The translations under genes and the position numbers were made by a program. Positions 45,789 through 53,133 of a stretch of DNA of 64,000 bases are shown piece by piece. The stretch is from Candidatus Melainabacteria bacterium (GTDB taxonomy: Bacteria; Cyanobacteriota; Vampirovibrionia; LMEP-6097), in assembly GCA_005110385.1 (NCBI GenBank), contig DUDT01000014.1:1-64000 (forward strand). The letters are read 5' to 3'. Within the stretch, counting starts at the first letter, position 1; each line of letters opens with the position of its first letter. The notes beneath the pieces were generated by a model. That model was not told where the DNA came from and searched no databases. It saw nothing but the letters and a program-made list of their open reading frames with translations.

Positions 45789-46211
45789 TTAATTTTTTTT
45801 GAATGTGAGTTTTAAATTACTAATAGGCACAGAGTCAGCGCTTGAGGACTCTAACTCATATTCATCATCTAATTCCTGAGCATAAGAATCCAATTCACTA
45901 AAACGCTCAGCAAGTACTTCTTGCTCACTAAGATCAAGAGTGCCATCGTGTATAGAGCATATAGTCTCTTTCAAAAAATCACTCTTCGTCTCTCTATAAA
46001 TTTTTATAAGTCCCTCTTTTACAAAATCAAGATCGATATAGGGATATAAACTTTCTATAAGCTTAGAATAGCGATAATTAGAACCTTTCTGTCCTAACAT
46101 TGTAAAAATACGCATTGCTTGATTGCGCCTTTCCCAATCTTCTAGCTGCTCAGGCGTCATAAACTTTTTTAAGTTCATATTATTCATTTTAGTTTGAAAA
46201 TGCTTAGTCAT
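45789..46211 (-). CDS. Small acidic helical partner protein (140 aa) of the giant-protein cluster
   Basis: The protein has MTPEQLEDWERRNQAMRIF near the N-terminus, the central block YIDLDFVKEGLIKIY followed by DGTLDLSEQEVLAER shared with the protein at 39985, and a very acidic C-terminus (LDDEYELESSSADS). AAGGGGAT lies 8 nt before the ATG at 46211; internal ATGs at codons 9 and 12 are alternative starts. It sits directly downstream of the 1045-aa gene (68 bp). Small size, acidity and pairing with a large putative export substrate resemble type III chaperones, but no such family is recognised. Confidence 0.8.
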   Translation of the reverse strand: MTKHFQTKMNNMNLKKFMTPEQLEDWERRNQAMRIFTMLGQKGSNYRYSKLIESLYPYIDLDFVKEGLIKIYRETKSDFLKETICSIHDGTLDLSEQEVLAERFSELDSYAQELDDEYELESSSADSVPISNLKLTFKKN

Positions 46212-46279
46212 AAAAATTATCCCCTTTATCCTTTTAATTTAGACAAAGGGGATAATTTAGTTAATTTGATATCTAAAGA

Positions 46280-49200
46280 TTAAGCGACCTTAGCTCTTGT
46301 AACTCTGTTGTAAGTAGAAGGATCAGTTACCATTGCTTTAAAACTCTCCGCGACTGCACCAGTGACATCAGCTAGAGCATTATCACCATGCCTAGTATTC
46401 ATATCACTTATCAGATCGTTAGCCGTATCTCTCCTACCACCACTAGCAGAAGTTAACAGTGAAGTTACGAGTTTCTCAAAGAAATTTGTAGCAGCTTTAA
46501 AGAACCTTTTACCACCAAATTTAGCGGCATCAATATCTTCCTCTTCTTGCATTAAAGATTCTAAACCGACAGCATTACCAAGACCTTTAGGCATTCTTTC
46601 CTCTGAAATAGCAGTCAAGAAATTTTTATACTCACGTTCAACCTGCTGTAGATCTCTCTTTAAGTTATTATTTACAGACACCACATTCTCTCTAGTTAAG
46701 TTCTGAGTCGGATCTGCAGCTAAATTCTTGACACGATCTAGATGATCTTGAGCTCCAGTATTATTAGCAGCTTCCAATCGCTTAAGATTCTCTGGTGTTA
46801 ACTTATAAAGCCCTTCCACAAAATTAAGTAAAACTTTTCTAGCTTCTAGATCTTGTTTTTGCTTATAAGCCGAATCAGTATAGTCTGGATTTAATAAAGC
46901 ATCTCTATCCACAATCTTAAAGTTATCAGAATTAGTATCGTTATACATCTTATCAGTAGCGTCAACTAATGCCTTTAACGCTGTCGATCCAGTTACAGAC
47001 CTGCCTAAAACAGTTGAAATTTGCTGTTCTACAGTCTGGCCTTCTCCACCGATAGCAGACTTAGCTAATTTTTCTATCAGTTTATCAAGCGCCCCAGCTT
47101 GCTGTGCTTCAGCATAATTACGATTCATTTTTAATGCTTCCACAAAACCATTATGATTTGATGAAAGTTTTTCAGCATGTCTTTGAAGATAAGCAATCCC
47201 GTCACCAGTATATTGATCATTCTGGATAAAACTTTGTTCAAGTGCACCAGCGATGGATTTATTTACACCTTCCAGTCCTGCTCTAGTAAAACTATCCATA
47301 AACATCCTAGCTAGATTAGTCTCAACTTTATTCAGGTAAGCAAGCTTTGCGTTATTAGCCCTATGTAAATCCAATACTTCTTGTTTTAAAGTACTAATAT
47401 CTTCGCCCTTCTCTATAACCCTGTAAGAATCAGTGCCAGAGTTTTTAATAAGTTTCAGTGCTTGTTCCGCAGTAACCTCGTCCAACTCAGCAACTTTCAC
47501 TTTCAAAGCATCTACACCCATTGCTTTTATTGCTTTTAGGTCTCTAGTACCTGATTCTTGTTTTGTTGTTGTTTTTGTTGCCGCTTCAATTGCCGCTTCA
47601 ATAACAGTAAGTTCTGGAGCAGTGTCTCCCAAGATACTCTTAATACCAACCATCATCGCATCTTTAGATGCACTAGAGTCGACAACTGCCTTCAACTCAG
47701 CAACACGTGCATCTCGTGCGGTAGCTCTTTCCCTATCAGCGTCAGCAGGATTATCACCCAATACCACTGGAGGGAAAATAGTATCTAATGCTGTTTTCAC
47801 TGCGTCTTTATCTACAGTGCTAGTCGTCGCATTATTTACAGTGCCAGTTCTCACATTTGGATCTACAAGATTTAATAAAACCGTCTTCTCCTGTAAAATA
47901 ACCTCATCTATTTTCTTAGTCTTTAACTCATTCGCTTTATCATAGATTTTACCAAGCAGAGTATCATCACTAATAATCGACTCACTACCATTATCTTTCT
48001 TTATCTTCTTCGCCTCTGCAATAAAATCTGCCCTATTAGCAAAATCACCACTGAGCTTTTTAGCTAATCTTTCAGCATCCTCTACCTTAATTTCACTACC
48101 AACTTTTAATTGGCCAGCTTTTTTCAAACTTGCGACAGCCGCACTAATATCGTCATTAGAGACTTTGGTATCAGCCTTGTATAACTCTAAATCCTCTATA
48201 CGCTTTAATTTAAGCTCTGCCGTAGTCGTTAAAGATTCTTTGGCTTTATCTACAGTCATCAACTGAGGAGGAATTAAAACTATATTATTAAACTTACGAT
48301 CAATTTTATTTAACATGTCGAAAGATGCTTTAGATAAAGCAGCTTGCTGCTTCACGTCAGACTGCTCAGCAGCTAAATCAGCATAATGCTCAATTAGAGC
48401 CTTACGATTAGCAGCATTAGGATCAATATAGTATTCCCTTACTACATTTAACCTCTCTTCTGCATACTGTTTAAAACTTTTACCATTAGAGGCTAATGAA
48501 GAATAATCTTCTTCATTAGCACCATACTTAATCCTAACGCCATTAAAATTTTTCATTAAAGTCTGAGTATCTTTAGCCTGCTCCATAGCCGCATTAACGA
48601 TATCTGTCCTAATATCTTTAAATGCTGCCCTGCCTTTCTCTCCTAATTGATTAGATTCAGCATCAACATCAGTAGGGTGAATTAGTATTGGATTTATATA
48701 CATCTTCACAAGATCTCTAACTTGATCACCGATAGAGTTTCCTTCTGAATCTTTAAAAACTTCACCACCGATTTTCACGTCGAAAGCTTCCTTAATATTA
48801 TTTAAGAGTCTAGAATTTTTCTTAACTAATTCCTGAGGACCTGCGATTTCAATAAAGTCAACTACCTTACGAGCCTTTTTATCAAGATCATTATTTACAG
48901 AAGGATCTAATAAATTTAAAACAGCTTCACGGAGGTCTGGACTGATCTTGCCTTTTAAATCACCTAGAACTTCACTCACAACACTAAAAGCCTTAGCTTG
49001 AGTCTTTTTTAAGCTGTCTGGATCAGTCTCAGACCTAAAGCTCATAGTTAGCATAAGCTTAGATAATAGATCTGCGGATTTTTCTTCCTTCACTCTATGC
49101 CCTTGAGTAGCATAACGATCTGATAACTCACTAACTAACTTAGCAGTAGTATCATGCAACGCATCAAAATCTTCATGATCAACTCTTGCTCCCCACTGTA

Positions 49201-49417
49201 TATATTCAAGCCCCTCTACTGGGTCATGCTGAATACCTTTAAACTGCTCTTCCCATTTCCCTGCCTTGGTTTCAAGGGCAGCTTCTTTTTCTTCACTCAC
49301 TTGCTCAGACTTAATATCTTTATCTTTGCGGTTAAACTTGACCATATTATTCGCCGCACCAAGATCACTATAATAATTAGAACTTGTAACATTTAACGAA
49401 GCTGAATCTACTGACAT
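46280..49417 (-). CDS. Large helical protein, 1045 aa, unknown function (first gene of the cluster)
   Basis: The first 24 residues are very rich in Ser, Asn and Thr (MSVDSASLNVTSSNYYSDLG), a composition typical of type III export signals. Then come a charged helix and about 900 residues of helix. Residues 75-220 look like HEAT-type pairs (LREAVLNLLDPSVNNDLDKK). Residues 505-640 are unusually Ala/Thr/Val-rich (NNATTSTVDKDAVKTALDT), with possible repeats of a 'D..A...LD.I....' unit. The hydrophobic segment FFKAATNFFEKLVTSLL (about 972-988) is followed by a 57-residue tail. AAAGGGA lies 10 nt before the ATG. A near-consensus promoter is 126 bp upstream. Confidence 0.87.
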   Translation of the reverse strand: MSVDSASLNVTSSNYYSDLGAANNMVKFNRKDKDIKSEQVSEEKEAALETKAGKWEEQFKGIQHDPVEGLEYIQWGARVDHEDFDALHDTTAKLVSELSDRYATQGHRVKEEKSADLLSKLMLTMSFRSETDPDSLKKTQAKAFSVVSEVLGDLKGKISPDLREAVLNLLDPSVNNDLDKKARKVVDFIEIAGPQELVKKNSRLLNNIKEAFDVKIGGEVFKDSEGNSIGDQVRDLVKMYINPILIHPTDVDAESNQLGEKGRAAFKDIRTDIVNAAMEQAKDTQTLMKNFNGVRIKYGANEEDYSSLASNGKSFKQYAEERLNVVREYYIDPNAANRKALIEHYADLAAEQSDVKQQAALSKASFDMLNKIDRKFNNIVLIPPQLMTVDKAKESLTTTAELKLKRIEDLELYKADTKVSNDDISAAVASLKKAGQLKVGSEIKVEDAERLAKKLSGDFANRADFIAEAKKIKKDNGSESIISDDTLLGKIYDKANELKTKKIDEVILQEKTVLLNLVDPNVRTGTVNNATTSTVDKDAVKTALDTIFPPVVLGDNPADADRERATARDARVAELKAVVDSSASKDAMMVGIKSILGDTAPELTVIEAAIEAATKTTTKQESGTRDLKAIKAMGVDALKVKVAELDEVTAEQALKLIKNSGTDSYRVIEKGEDISTLKQEVLDLHRANNAKLAYLNKVETNLARMFMDSFTRAGLEGVNKSIAGALEQSFIQNDQYTGDGIAYLQRHAEKLSSNHNGFVEALKMNRNYAEAQQAGALDKLIEKLAKSAIGGEGQTVEQQISTVLGRSVTGSTALKALVDATDKMYNDTNSDNFKIVDRDALLNPDYTDSAYKQKQDLEARKVLLNFVEGLYKLTPENLKRLEAANNTGAQDHLDRVKNLAADPTQNLTRENVVSVNNNLKRDLQQVEREYKNFLTAISEERMPKGLGNAVGLESLMQEEEDIDAAKFGGKRFFKAATNFFEKLVTSLLTSASGGRRDTANDLISDMNTRHGDNALADVTGAVAESFKAMVTDPSTYNRVTRAKVA

Positions 49418-49459
49418 TTTAAAAATTTTCCCTTTTACTTATCTACTACCTGTATTTAT

Positions 49460-49472
49460 ATAAAGTCACCCA
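49460..49472 (-). promoter_or_regulatory. Possible shared box in the 5' leader of the giant-protein unit
   Basis: The minus strand reads TGGGTGACTTTAT, matching the box at 30937-30949 (12 of 13). It lies about 43 bp before the ATG of the 1045-aa gene and is directly followed by ATAAATAC, so it may also be part of a second promoter with TTGTCA upstream. Confidence 0.3.
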
Positions 49473-49542
49473 TCTATCATCTTTGACAAAAAGTTATGGA
49501 TCTATTAAGAAATTTATCTTTACAAATTAATAGCATATAGAC

Positions 49543-49572
49543 ATTATAGATAATTATATGTTCCGCCGTCAA
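49543..49572 (-). promoter_or_regulatory. Near-consensus promoter of the giant-protein unit
   Basis: On the minus strand TTGACG (49567-49572) and TATAAT (49543-49548) are separated by 18 bp. This is the best sigma-70-type promoter in the window. Transcription would start near 49536, giving a leader of about 120 nt before the ATG at 49417. The 293-bp gap between 49418 and 49710 holds this promoter and otherwise only AT-rich sequence. Confidence 0.65.
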
Positions 49573-49710
49573 TACATAATTAAAAAAAATAATAAAAATT
49601 TTTAAAATAATTGCAGACTCTTAGTACCCCATCCTAATATAAAGACTTGAAATAATAAGATCTGCTAACTGAAGCAATCTTTAGGATAGTGTTCTTTAAG
49701 CACTAGAAAA

Positions 49711-50979
49711 TTAAGCAATAAACCCCATATAATTATCCTTGTGTATAAGCTGATTCACAGCTTCAGGATAATGTTCTAGCCAATATTTCGAAAATTTATA
49801 TTTAGCCTTACTACTATATTTAACTTCAAATGCTGACAGGCATTGATTTTTTTCCTCGACTAAATCTATCTCCTGTTGGTCATAAGTACGCCAAAAATAT
49901 CTCTTTACGAAAATATCATTATATTCAAGGAATTTCATCCGTTCATAAAATATATAATTCTCCCACAGCTCCCCGACATCATTACGAATACTCAGTGGGT
50001 TAAAATTATTTATAAGTGCATTACGAATACCATTATCATGGAAGTAAAATCTTTTCTTTTTACTAAGCTCCTTTCTAGGATTACTACTAAAACTACTAAG
50101 TTTATATAAAATAAAATTCTTTTCTAATAGATCTAAATATTTCTCGACCGTATTTTTACTCATAGATACATGAGTTGCTAATTCATCAAAAGCCACCTCT
50201 TTCCCCACTTGATAAGCGAGCAACTGAAGTATTTTATAAATCTTATTCGAGTTTCTAATCCCGTCATAGACTAAGATATCCTTTAGGAGATAAGAATTTA
50301 CTATTTCTCTTAAATATATTTCTTTTTCATGATTATTAATCGCAGTAATTACCTCTGGGTAAGAACCATAAACTAATCTATTATCGAGATTAGCAGAGCT
50401 TTCCAGAGGATTCTCATAAGCATTTAGCTCTAACTGTGCGATAGTAAATAATTTAAAAGTTTTCTTTCGTCCAGTAAGTGGCTCACCTAGCTTCTGATCT
50501 AAATCAAGGGACTGCTCGCAATCTTCAATTTCTGCGTTTTCGTCGTCCTCATGATCCTCATGTACTCGCAGTACACTGCGGTCATTCGTCCTCCTCAGCC
50601 TTGAACTTGTACGTTTGTGAGCAGTCCCCTCAAATAACGAGGACGAACCTGTCACCAAAACAGTTACATCCTTAATGTGATCTATAATAAGTTTTAAATT
50701 CAAGCCGATGTTTGGTATCTGCTGTGCTTCATCTATAACCAAGAGCTTATAACCAGCTAAGAGATTTTGAAACTGTGTAATCGACTGCCCACTGAGTAAG
50801 CCCTGAGCTTGAATATCATCTCCATTTAAAAATAAATATTTATGCTCATATGCTTCTAAAAATTTCTCTAAGAGACTGGTTTTCCCAGATCTTCTTATGC
50901 CTAGAATTACATTTACTTTTCTTGGATCTAGATTTTTTTTTAGTGTTTCTAACCTTGATCTGATTATAAATTCATACAT
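49711..50979 (-). CDS. AAA family ATPase with DUF4143 domain (fourth copy, carries a full-length element)
   Basis: Has Walker A LGIRRSGKTSLLEKF, Walker B LLVIDEAQQIPNIG, VTGSSSLFEG, then the DUF4143 features YFHDNGIRNALI, LWENYIFYERM and QEIDLVEEKNQCLSAFEVKYSS. The start is taken as ATG 50979; a TTG at 50997 is in frame but lies at the predicted -10. Right after the sensor-like segment, near residue 115, the 121-bp palindromic element adds about 41 residues, from TAHKRTSSRLRRTNDR to DENAEIEDCEQS. This is between the P-loop domain and the conserved FKLFTIAQLELNAYE block, so function may survive. Regulated by operator-like repeats just upstream. Confidence 0.88.
   Translation of the reverse strand: MYEFIIRSRLETLKKNLDPRKVNVILGIRRSGKTSLLEKFLEAYEHKYLFLNGDDIQAQGLLSGQSITQFQNLLAGYKLLVIDEAQQIPNIGLNLKLIIDHIKDVTVLVTGSSSLFEGTAHKRTSSRLRRTNDRSVLRVHEDHEDDENAEIEDCEQSLDLDQKLGEPLTGRKKTFKLFTIAQLELNAYENPLESSANLDNRLVYGSYPEVITAINNHEKEIYLREIVNSYLLKDILVYDGIRNSNKIYKILQLLAYQVGKEVAFDELATHVSMSKNTVEKYLDLLEKNFILYKLSSFSSNPRKELSKKKRFYFHDNGIRNALINNFNPLSIRNDVGELWENYIFYERMKFLEYNDIFVKRYFWRTYDQQEIDLVEEKNQCLSAFEVKYSSKAKYKFSKYWLEHYPEAVNQLIHKDNYMGFIA
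50508..50628 (-). repeat. Full-length (121 bp) palindromic peptide element in a DUF4143 ATPase
   Basis: The coding strand begins GGGACTGCTCACAAACGTAC and ends GATTGCGAGCAGTCCC, so the outer 14 bp are inverted repeats with one mismatch. The interior has a small hairpin TGTACT-GCG-AGTACA. It is identical in length and frame to the copy in glyS (60313-60433), with about ten base differences. Confidence 0.9.
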
Positions 50980-50987
50980 CGTTAAAT

Positions 50988-51016
50988 ATCTTACCAAAAA
51001 ACGTCACTACAGTAAC
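50988..51016 (-). promoter_or_regulatory. Leaderless-type promoter overlapped by a palindrome
   Basis: On the minus strand TGGTAAGAT ends 8 nt before the ATG at 50979; the hexamer is 50988-50993. A -35 region 17 bp upstream (GTTACT, 51011-51016) lies within the imperfect palindrome GTCACTACAGTAAC (51003-51016), so a repressor bound there would block RNA polymerase. Confidence 0.5.
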
Positions 51017-51091
51017 ATTTTTAATCTAAAAATCGTTATCTTAGTGACATTATTAAATTAAAAATCGTCAAGTTTGTAATATTTTTTATAA
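50996..51091. repeat. Three imperfect tandem 32-bp repeats upstream of the ATPase gene
   Basis: Units start at 50996, 51028 and 51060, each with AAAAA(A/T)CGT at the left. Units 1 and 2 agree at 22 of 32 positions. Unit 1 contains the near-palindrome GTCACTACAGTAAC, unit 2 GTTATCTTAGTGAC, and unit 3 a decayed version. The arrangement looks like a set of operators. Confidence 0.5.
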
Positions 51092-51368
51092 ATTTCCAAT
51101 CATCCACTATCTAAAAAACATTGGACTACATAGAGAAACTTTAAAAGCTGATATCTACACTGCCCTCAATACTTTAAATCACGAAATAGCACACTGCGCT
51201 AGTGGTTCAGGCGGTCACGATAACAAATTCATACACGCCAATTCTGCCATAGGCTTAACGCAGCTCAAACACAGCTATGCAATTAATAAAAAATTACGAG
51301 AAGGAGGAAATCTAAGTATACAAGAAAGAGCTTATACAGATTTACAAGGTTTATATGACAAACTTTAA
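51057..51368 (+). pseudogene. 5'-truncated gene remnant (103 codons, no start codon)
   Basis: One plus-strand frame is open from 51057 to a TAA at 51366 and looks coding: PIIHYLKNIGLHRETLKADI, NHEIAHCASGSGGHDNKFIH, then AIGLTQLKHSYAINKKLREG and ERAYTDLQGLYDKL. There is no ATG, GTG or TTG at its 5' end. A GGAGG at 51304 is internal. The His/Cys/Gly-rich stretch hints at a lost enzyme or toxin domain but no family is recognised. It precedes the deaminase-like gene on the same strand and may be a broken part of the same locus. Confidence 0.45.
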
Positions 51369-51618
51369 GATCCAGCCTTTATATTAATCCATGAAGATTA
51401 TGGCACTGCCTCCTCAGCCTTATACTTGCACGTTCGGCAACAATGCCATTACTTTAGAAAATTACATAACCCCCTCTTAACCCAAGCCCCCCATAATATA
51501 GATACACAGTCCCCTCTCGGGGGCTTAATTCGTCACCCCATAGAGGAACCGAAACATCAGAGCAAAAAACCACTTCGATACAGGTACAAAACTCAAACAG
51601 CTTGAGGCTTCAAGCTCG
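51369..51618. other. Gene-free stretch with element remnant and hairpin
   Basis: Contains a partial palindromic element (51408-51436) and a possible hairpin: AAGCCCCC (51484-51491) with GGGGGCTT (51519-51526), or the tighter CCCC-TCTC-GGGG at 51511-51522. The frame of the deaminase-like gene remains open back to 51544 (NHFDTGTKLKQLEASS) without a start codon, so that gene may have lost its original 5' end. Confidence 0.4.
51408..51436 (-). repeat. Partial palindromic element outside a gene
   Basis: CCTCCTCAGCCTTATACTTG followed by CACGTTCG matches the interior of the full element (CCTCCTCAGCCTTGAACTTG at 50590-50609) with two mismatches. The terminal repeats are lost or degenerate. Confidence 0.55.
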
Positions 51619-52332
51619 GTGCAAAAATTATTTGAATCTTTAAACAACCCTTATTTCGATGAATACTGGACTCAAAGCCTAAGAATAAATCCACAAGGCT
51701 TAAAAAGTGTTTACAACGCTATCTTAGAAAAAAACCAAGATGCTATATGCCCCGTATCTAACGCAGCATACAGTGCGATAGCTGTTTTCCAAACATCTTC
51801 AAATCCAAGCCTTGCAAGAAGCCCCTCTGGAAAAGCATTTCCTCATTTAGAGAATAAATACGTCATTCACGCGGGGGCTAATATAGATCCACCTAGTGCA
51901 AATTTACTTTCCTGCAAAGAACACCGCAATTGTGCTGAAAAGCAGGCTATCAGCTCAGCCTGCGAGAATGATAGACAAGATTTAAGAGATTTAAAATTCC
52001 TATTTCTTTATAGGAGGAATAAAGAATATGGTTCTTATAGCCCCGAAAAGCTACTACCATGTAAAGACTGCCAGGCACGCTATTTTAAATACTTAACTCA
52101 AAACAAAGGCAAGTTAATAATATTCTCTGGTGAAAATATTCCTAAATATTTCCTCACTGGTCAAAACGGCATAGTCGAAAATGCGCTCTTTGAAACGCTT
52201 TTCATTAACCAACATCAATCCATTTACTATAAAATCTTTTCGGCAGATGAAATACCTTATCTCAAAGTCGAAGCAGAACTAGGTTCATCGCATATAAGAT
52301 CCTGCTTTGCAGAAATAAGAGCAGATCATTAG
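51619..52332 (+). CDS. Cytidine-deaminase-fold protein, unknown substrate
   Basis: A 237-residue protein with the zinc signature of the cytidine deaminase superfamily: NCAEKQAIS (Cys plus catalytic Glu) near residue 105, and LLPCKDCQARY (PCxxC) near residue 148, preceded by the strand-turn HAGANIDPPSANLLSCKEH. The first 60 residues include ICPVSNAAYSAIAVF, like the 'AY.PYS...VGAAL' start of CDA but altered (PVSNAAYSAIAV). The spacing between the two motifs is wider than in housekeeping CDA, and the last 70 residues are extra. It could be a divergent salvage enzyme or a deaminase toxin-like domain. The start is GTG with no clear ribosome site. It converges with pyrE (4-bp overlap). Confidence 0.7.
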   Translation: MQKLFESLNNPYFDEYWTQSLRINPQGLKSVYNAILEKNQDAICPVSNAAYSAIAVFQTSSNPSLARSPSGKAFPHLENKYVIHAGANIDPPSANLLSCKEHRNCAEKQAISSACENDRQDLRDLKFLFLYRRNKEYGSYSPEKLLPCKDCQARYFKYLTQNKGKLIIFSGENIPKYFLTGQNGIVENALFETLFINQHQSIYYKIFSADEIPYLKVEAELGSSHIRSCFAEIRADH

Positions 52333-52958
52333 TTAAGCGAATTACGCCAGTCTTTTAAAAACTCTACATCCTTCTCTTCGATATAACCCTTATCTAAAGC
52401 CACTTCAATCAATTCATCATAGCCAGATAAAGTATAGTAAGGTAAATCCAAAGCTGAAAAATTCTTAATTGACTTAGCTAAACGATAATCAAATATCGCT
52501 AGTAGCCCAAGAACATCTGCCGATGCTGCTTGCAGGCTATGAATAGCATTTATAACACTAGTACCTGTAGAAATAAGATCTTCTATAACGACGACTTTTG
52601 CTCCCTTCGCTAAGTCACCCTCGATTAAATTTTCTCTACCATGATCTTTATTACTAGCTCTAACATAAACCAAAGGTAAATTTAAGGCATCTGCTATCAA
52701 TGCCGCATGGGGTATACCAGCGGTGGCAACACCAGCCACATATTCCACTGCTGGAAACTTAGTCTGTATCATCTTCACAAAAGAATCTTTAATTAGATTT
52801 CTGATTTTAGGATGAGATAAAGTAATTCTATTATCACAATAGATAGGAGACTTAATCCCAGATGCCCAGGTAAACATATCATCTGGGCGGAGAAAAACAG
52901 CTTTAACTTCTAATAATGCCTTAGCGATATCTTTAGAAACTTCTACTTCCGCTTTCAT
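52329..52958 (-). CDS. pyrE: Orotate phosphoribosyltransferase
   Basis: Converts orotate and PRPP to OMP in pyrimidine synthesis. The 209-residue protein has KSPIYCDNRITLSHP, the YVAGVATAGIPHAALIAD segment, the flexible-loop VYVRASNKDHGRENLIEG and the PRPP-binding VVVIEDLISTGTS. I choose ATG 52958 (MKAEVEVSKD); a GTG at 52979 would add seven residues but lies upstream of the likely -10 TAAGAT (52970-52975), which ends 11 nt before the ATG. The neighbouring deaminase-fold gene could point to pyrimidine metabolism, although it is on the opposite strand. Confidence 0.95.
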   Translation of the reverse strand: MKAEVEVSKDIAKALLEVKAVFLRPDDMFTWASGIKSPIYCDNRITLSHPKIRNLIKDSFVKMIQTKFPAVEYVAGVATAGIPHAALIADALNLPLVYVRASNKDHGRENLIEGDLAKGAKVVVIEDLISTGTSVINAIHSLQAASADVLGLLAIFDYRLAKSIKNFSALDLPYYTLSGYDELIEVALDKGYIEEKDVEFLKDWRNSLN

Positions 52959-53133
52959 ACTAGAGCCTAATCTTATCACGACGTTTTAATAAAACCGATC
53001 GTGGCATTTTAATAAAACTAATTATCTGAAATATAAAATTTGAAAATATAAAAGGCCGCGCTAAATAGTGGTATATCATAACCATCTCCTAACTTTTTAT
53101 GCATAAAGTAAAAAGTAATACGAGATCTTATTT

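Noticed and set aside
26329-49417. Open frames of 60-170 codons on the plus strand opposite the giant genes (for example 47433-47945)
   Set aside because: They are antisense shadows of long coding genes with Ser/Ala/Leu-rich unnatural composition and no ribosome sites.
26329-49417. Naming the giant proteins as type III effectors or phage tail proteins
   Set aside because: No diagnostic domain is visible; export is only suggested by context and N-terminal composition.
49418-49710. A small gene in the 293-bp gap before the giant unit
   Set aside because: No frame with a start and a ribosome site; the promoter and AT-rich sequence account for it.
50996-51091. CRISPR-like direct repeats
   Set aside because: The units are contiguous, imperfect and lie on a promoter, so they are better read as operators.
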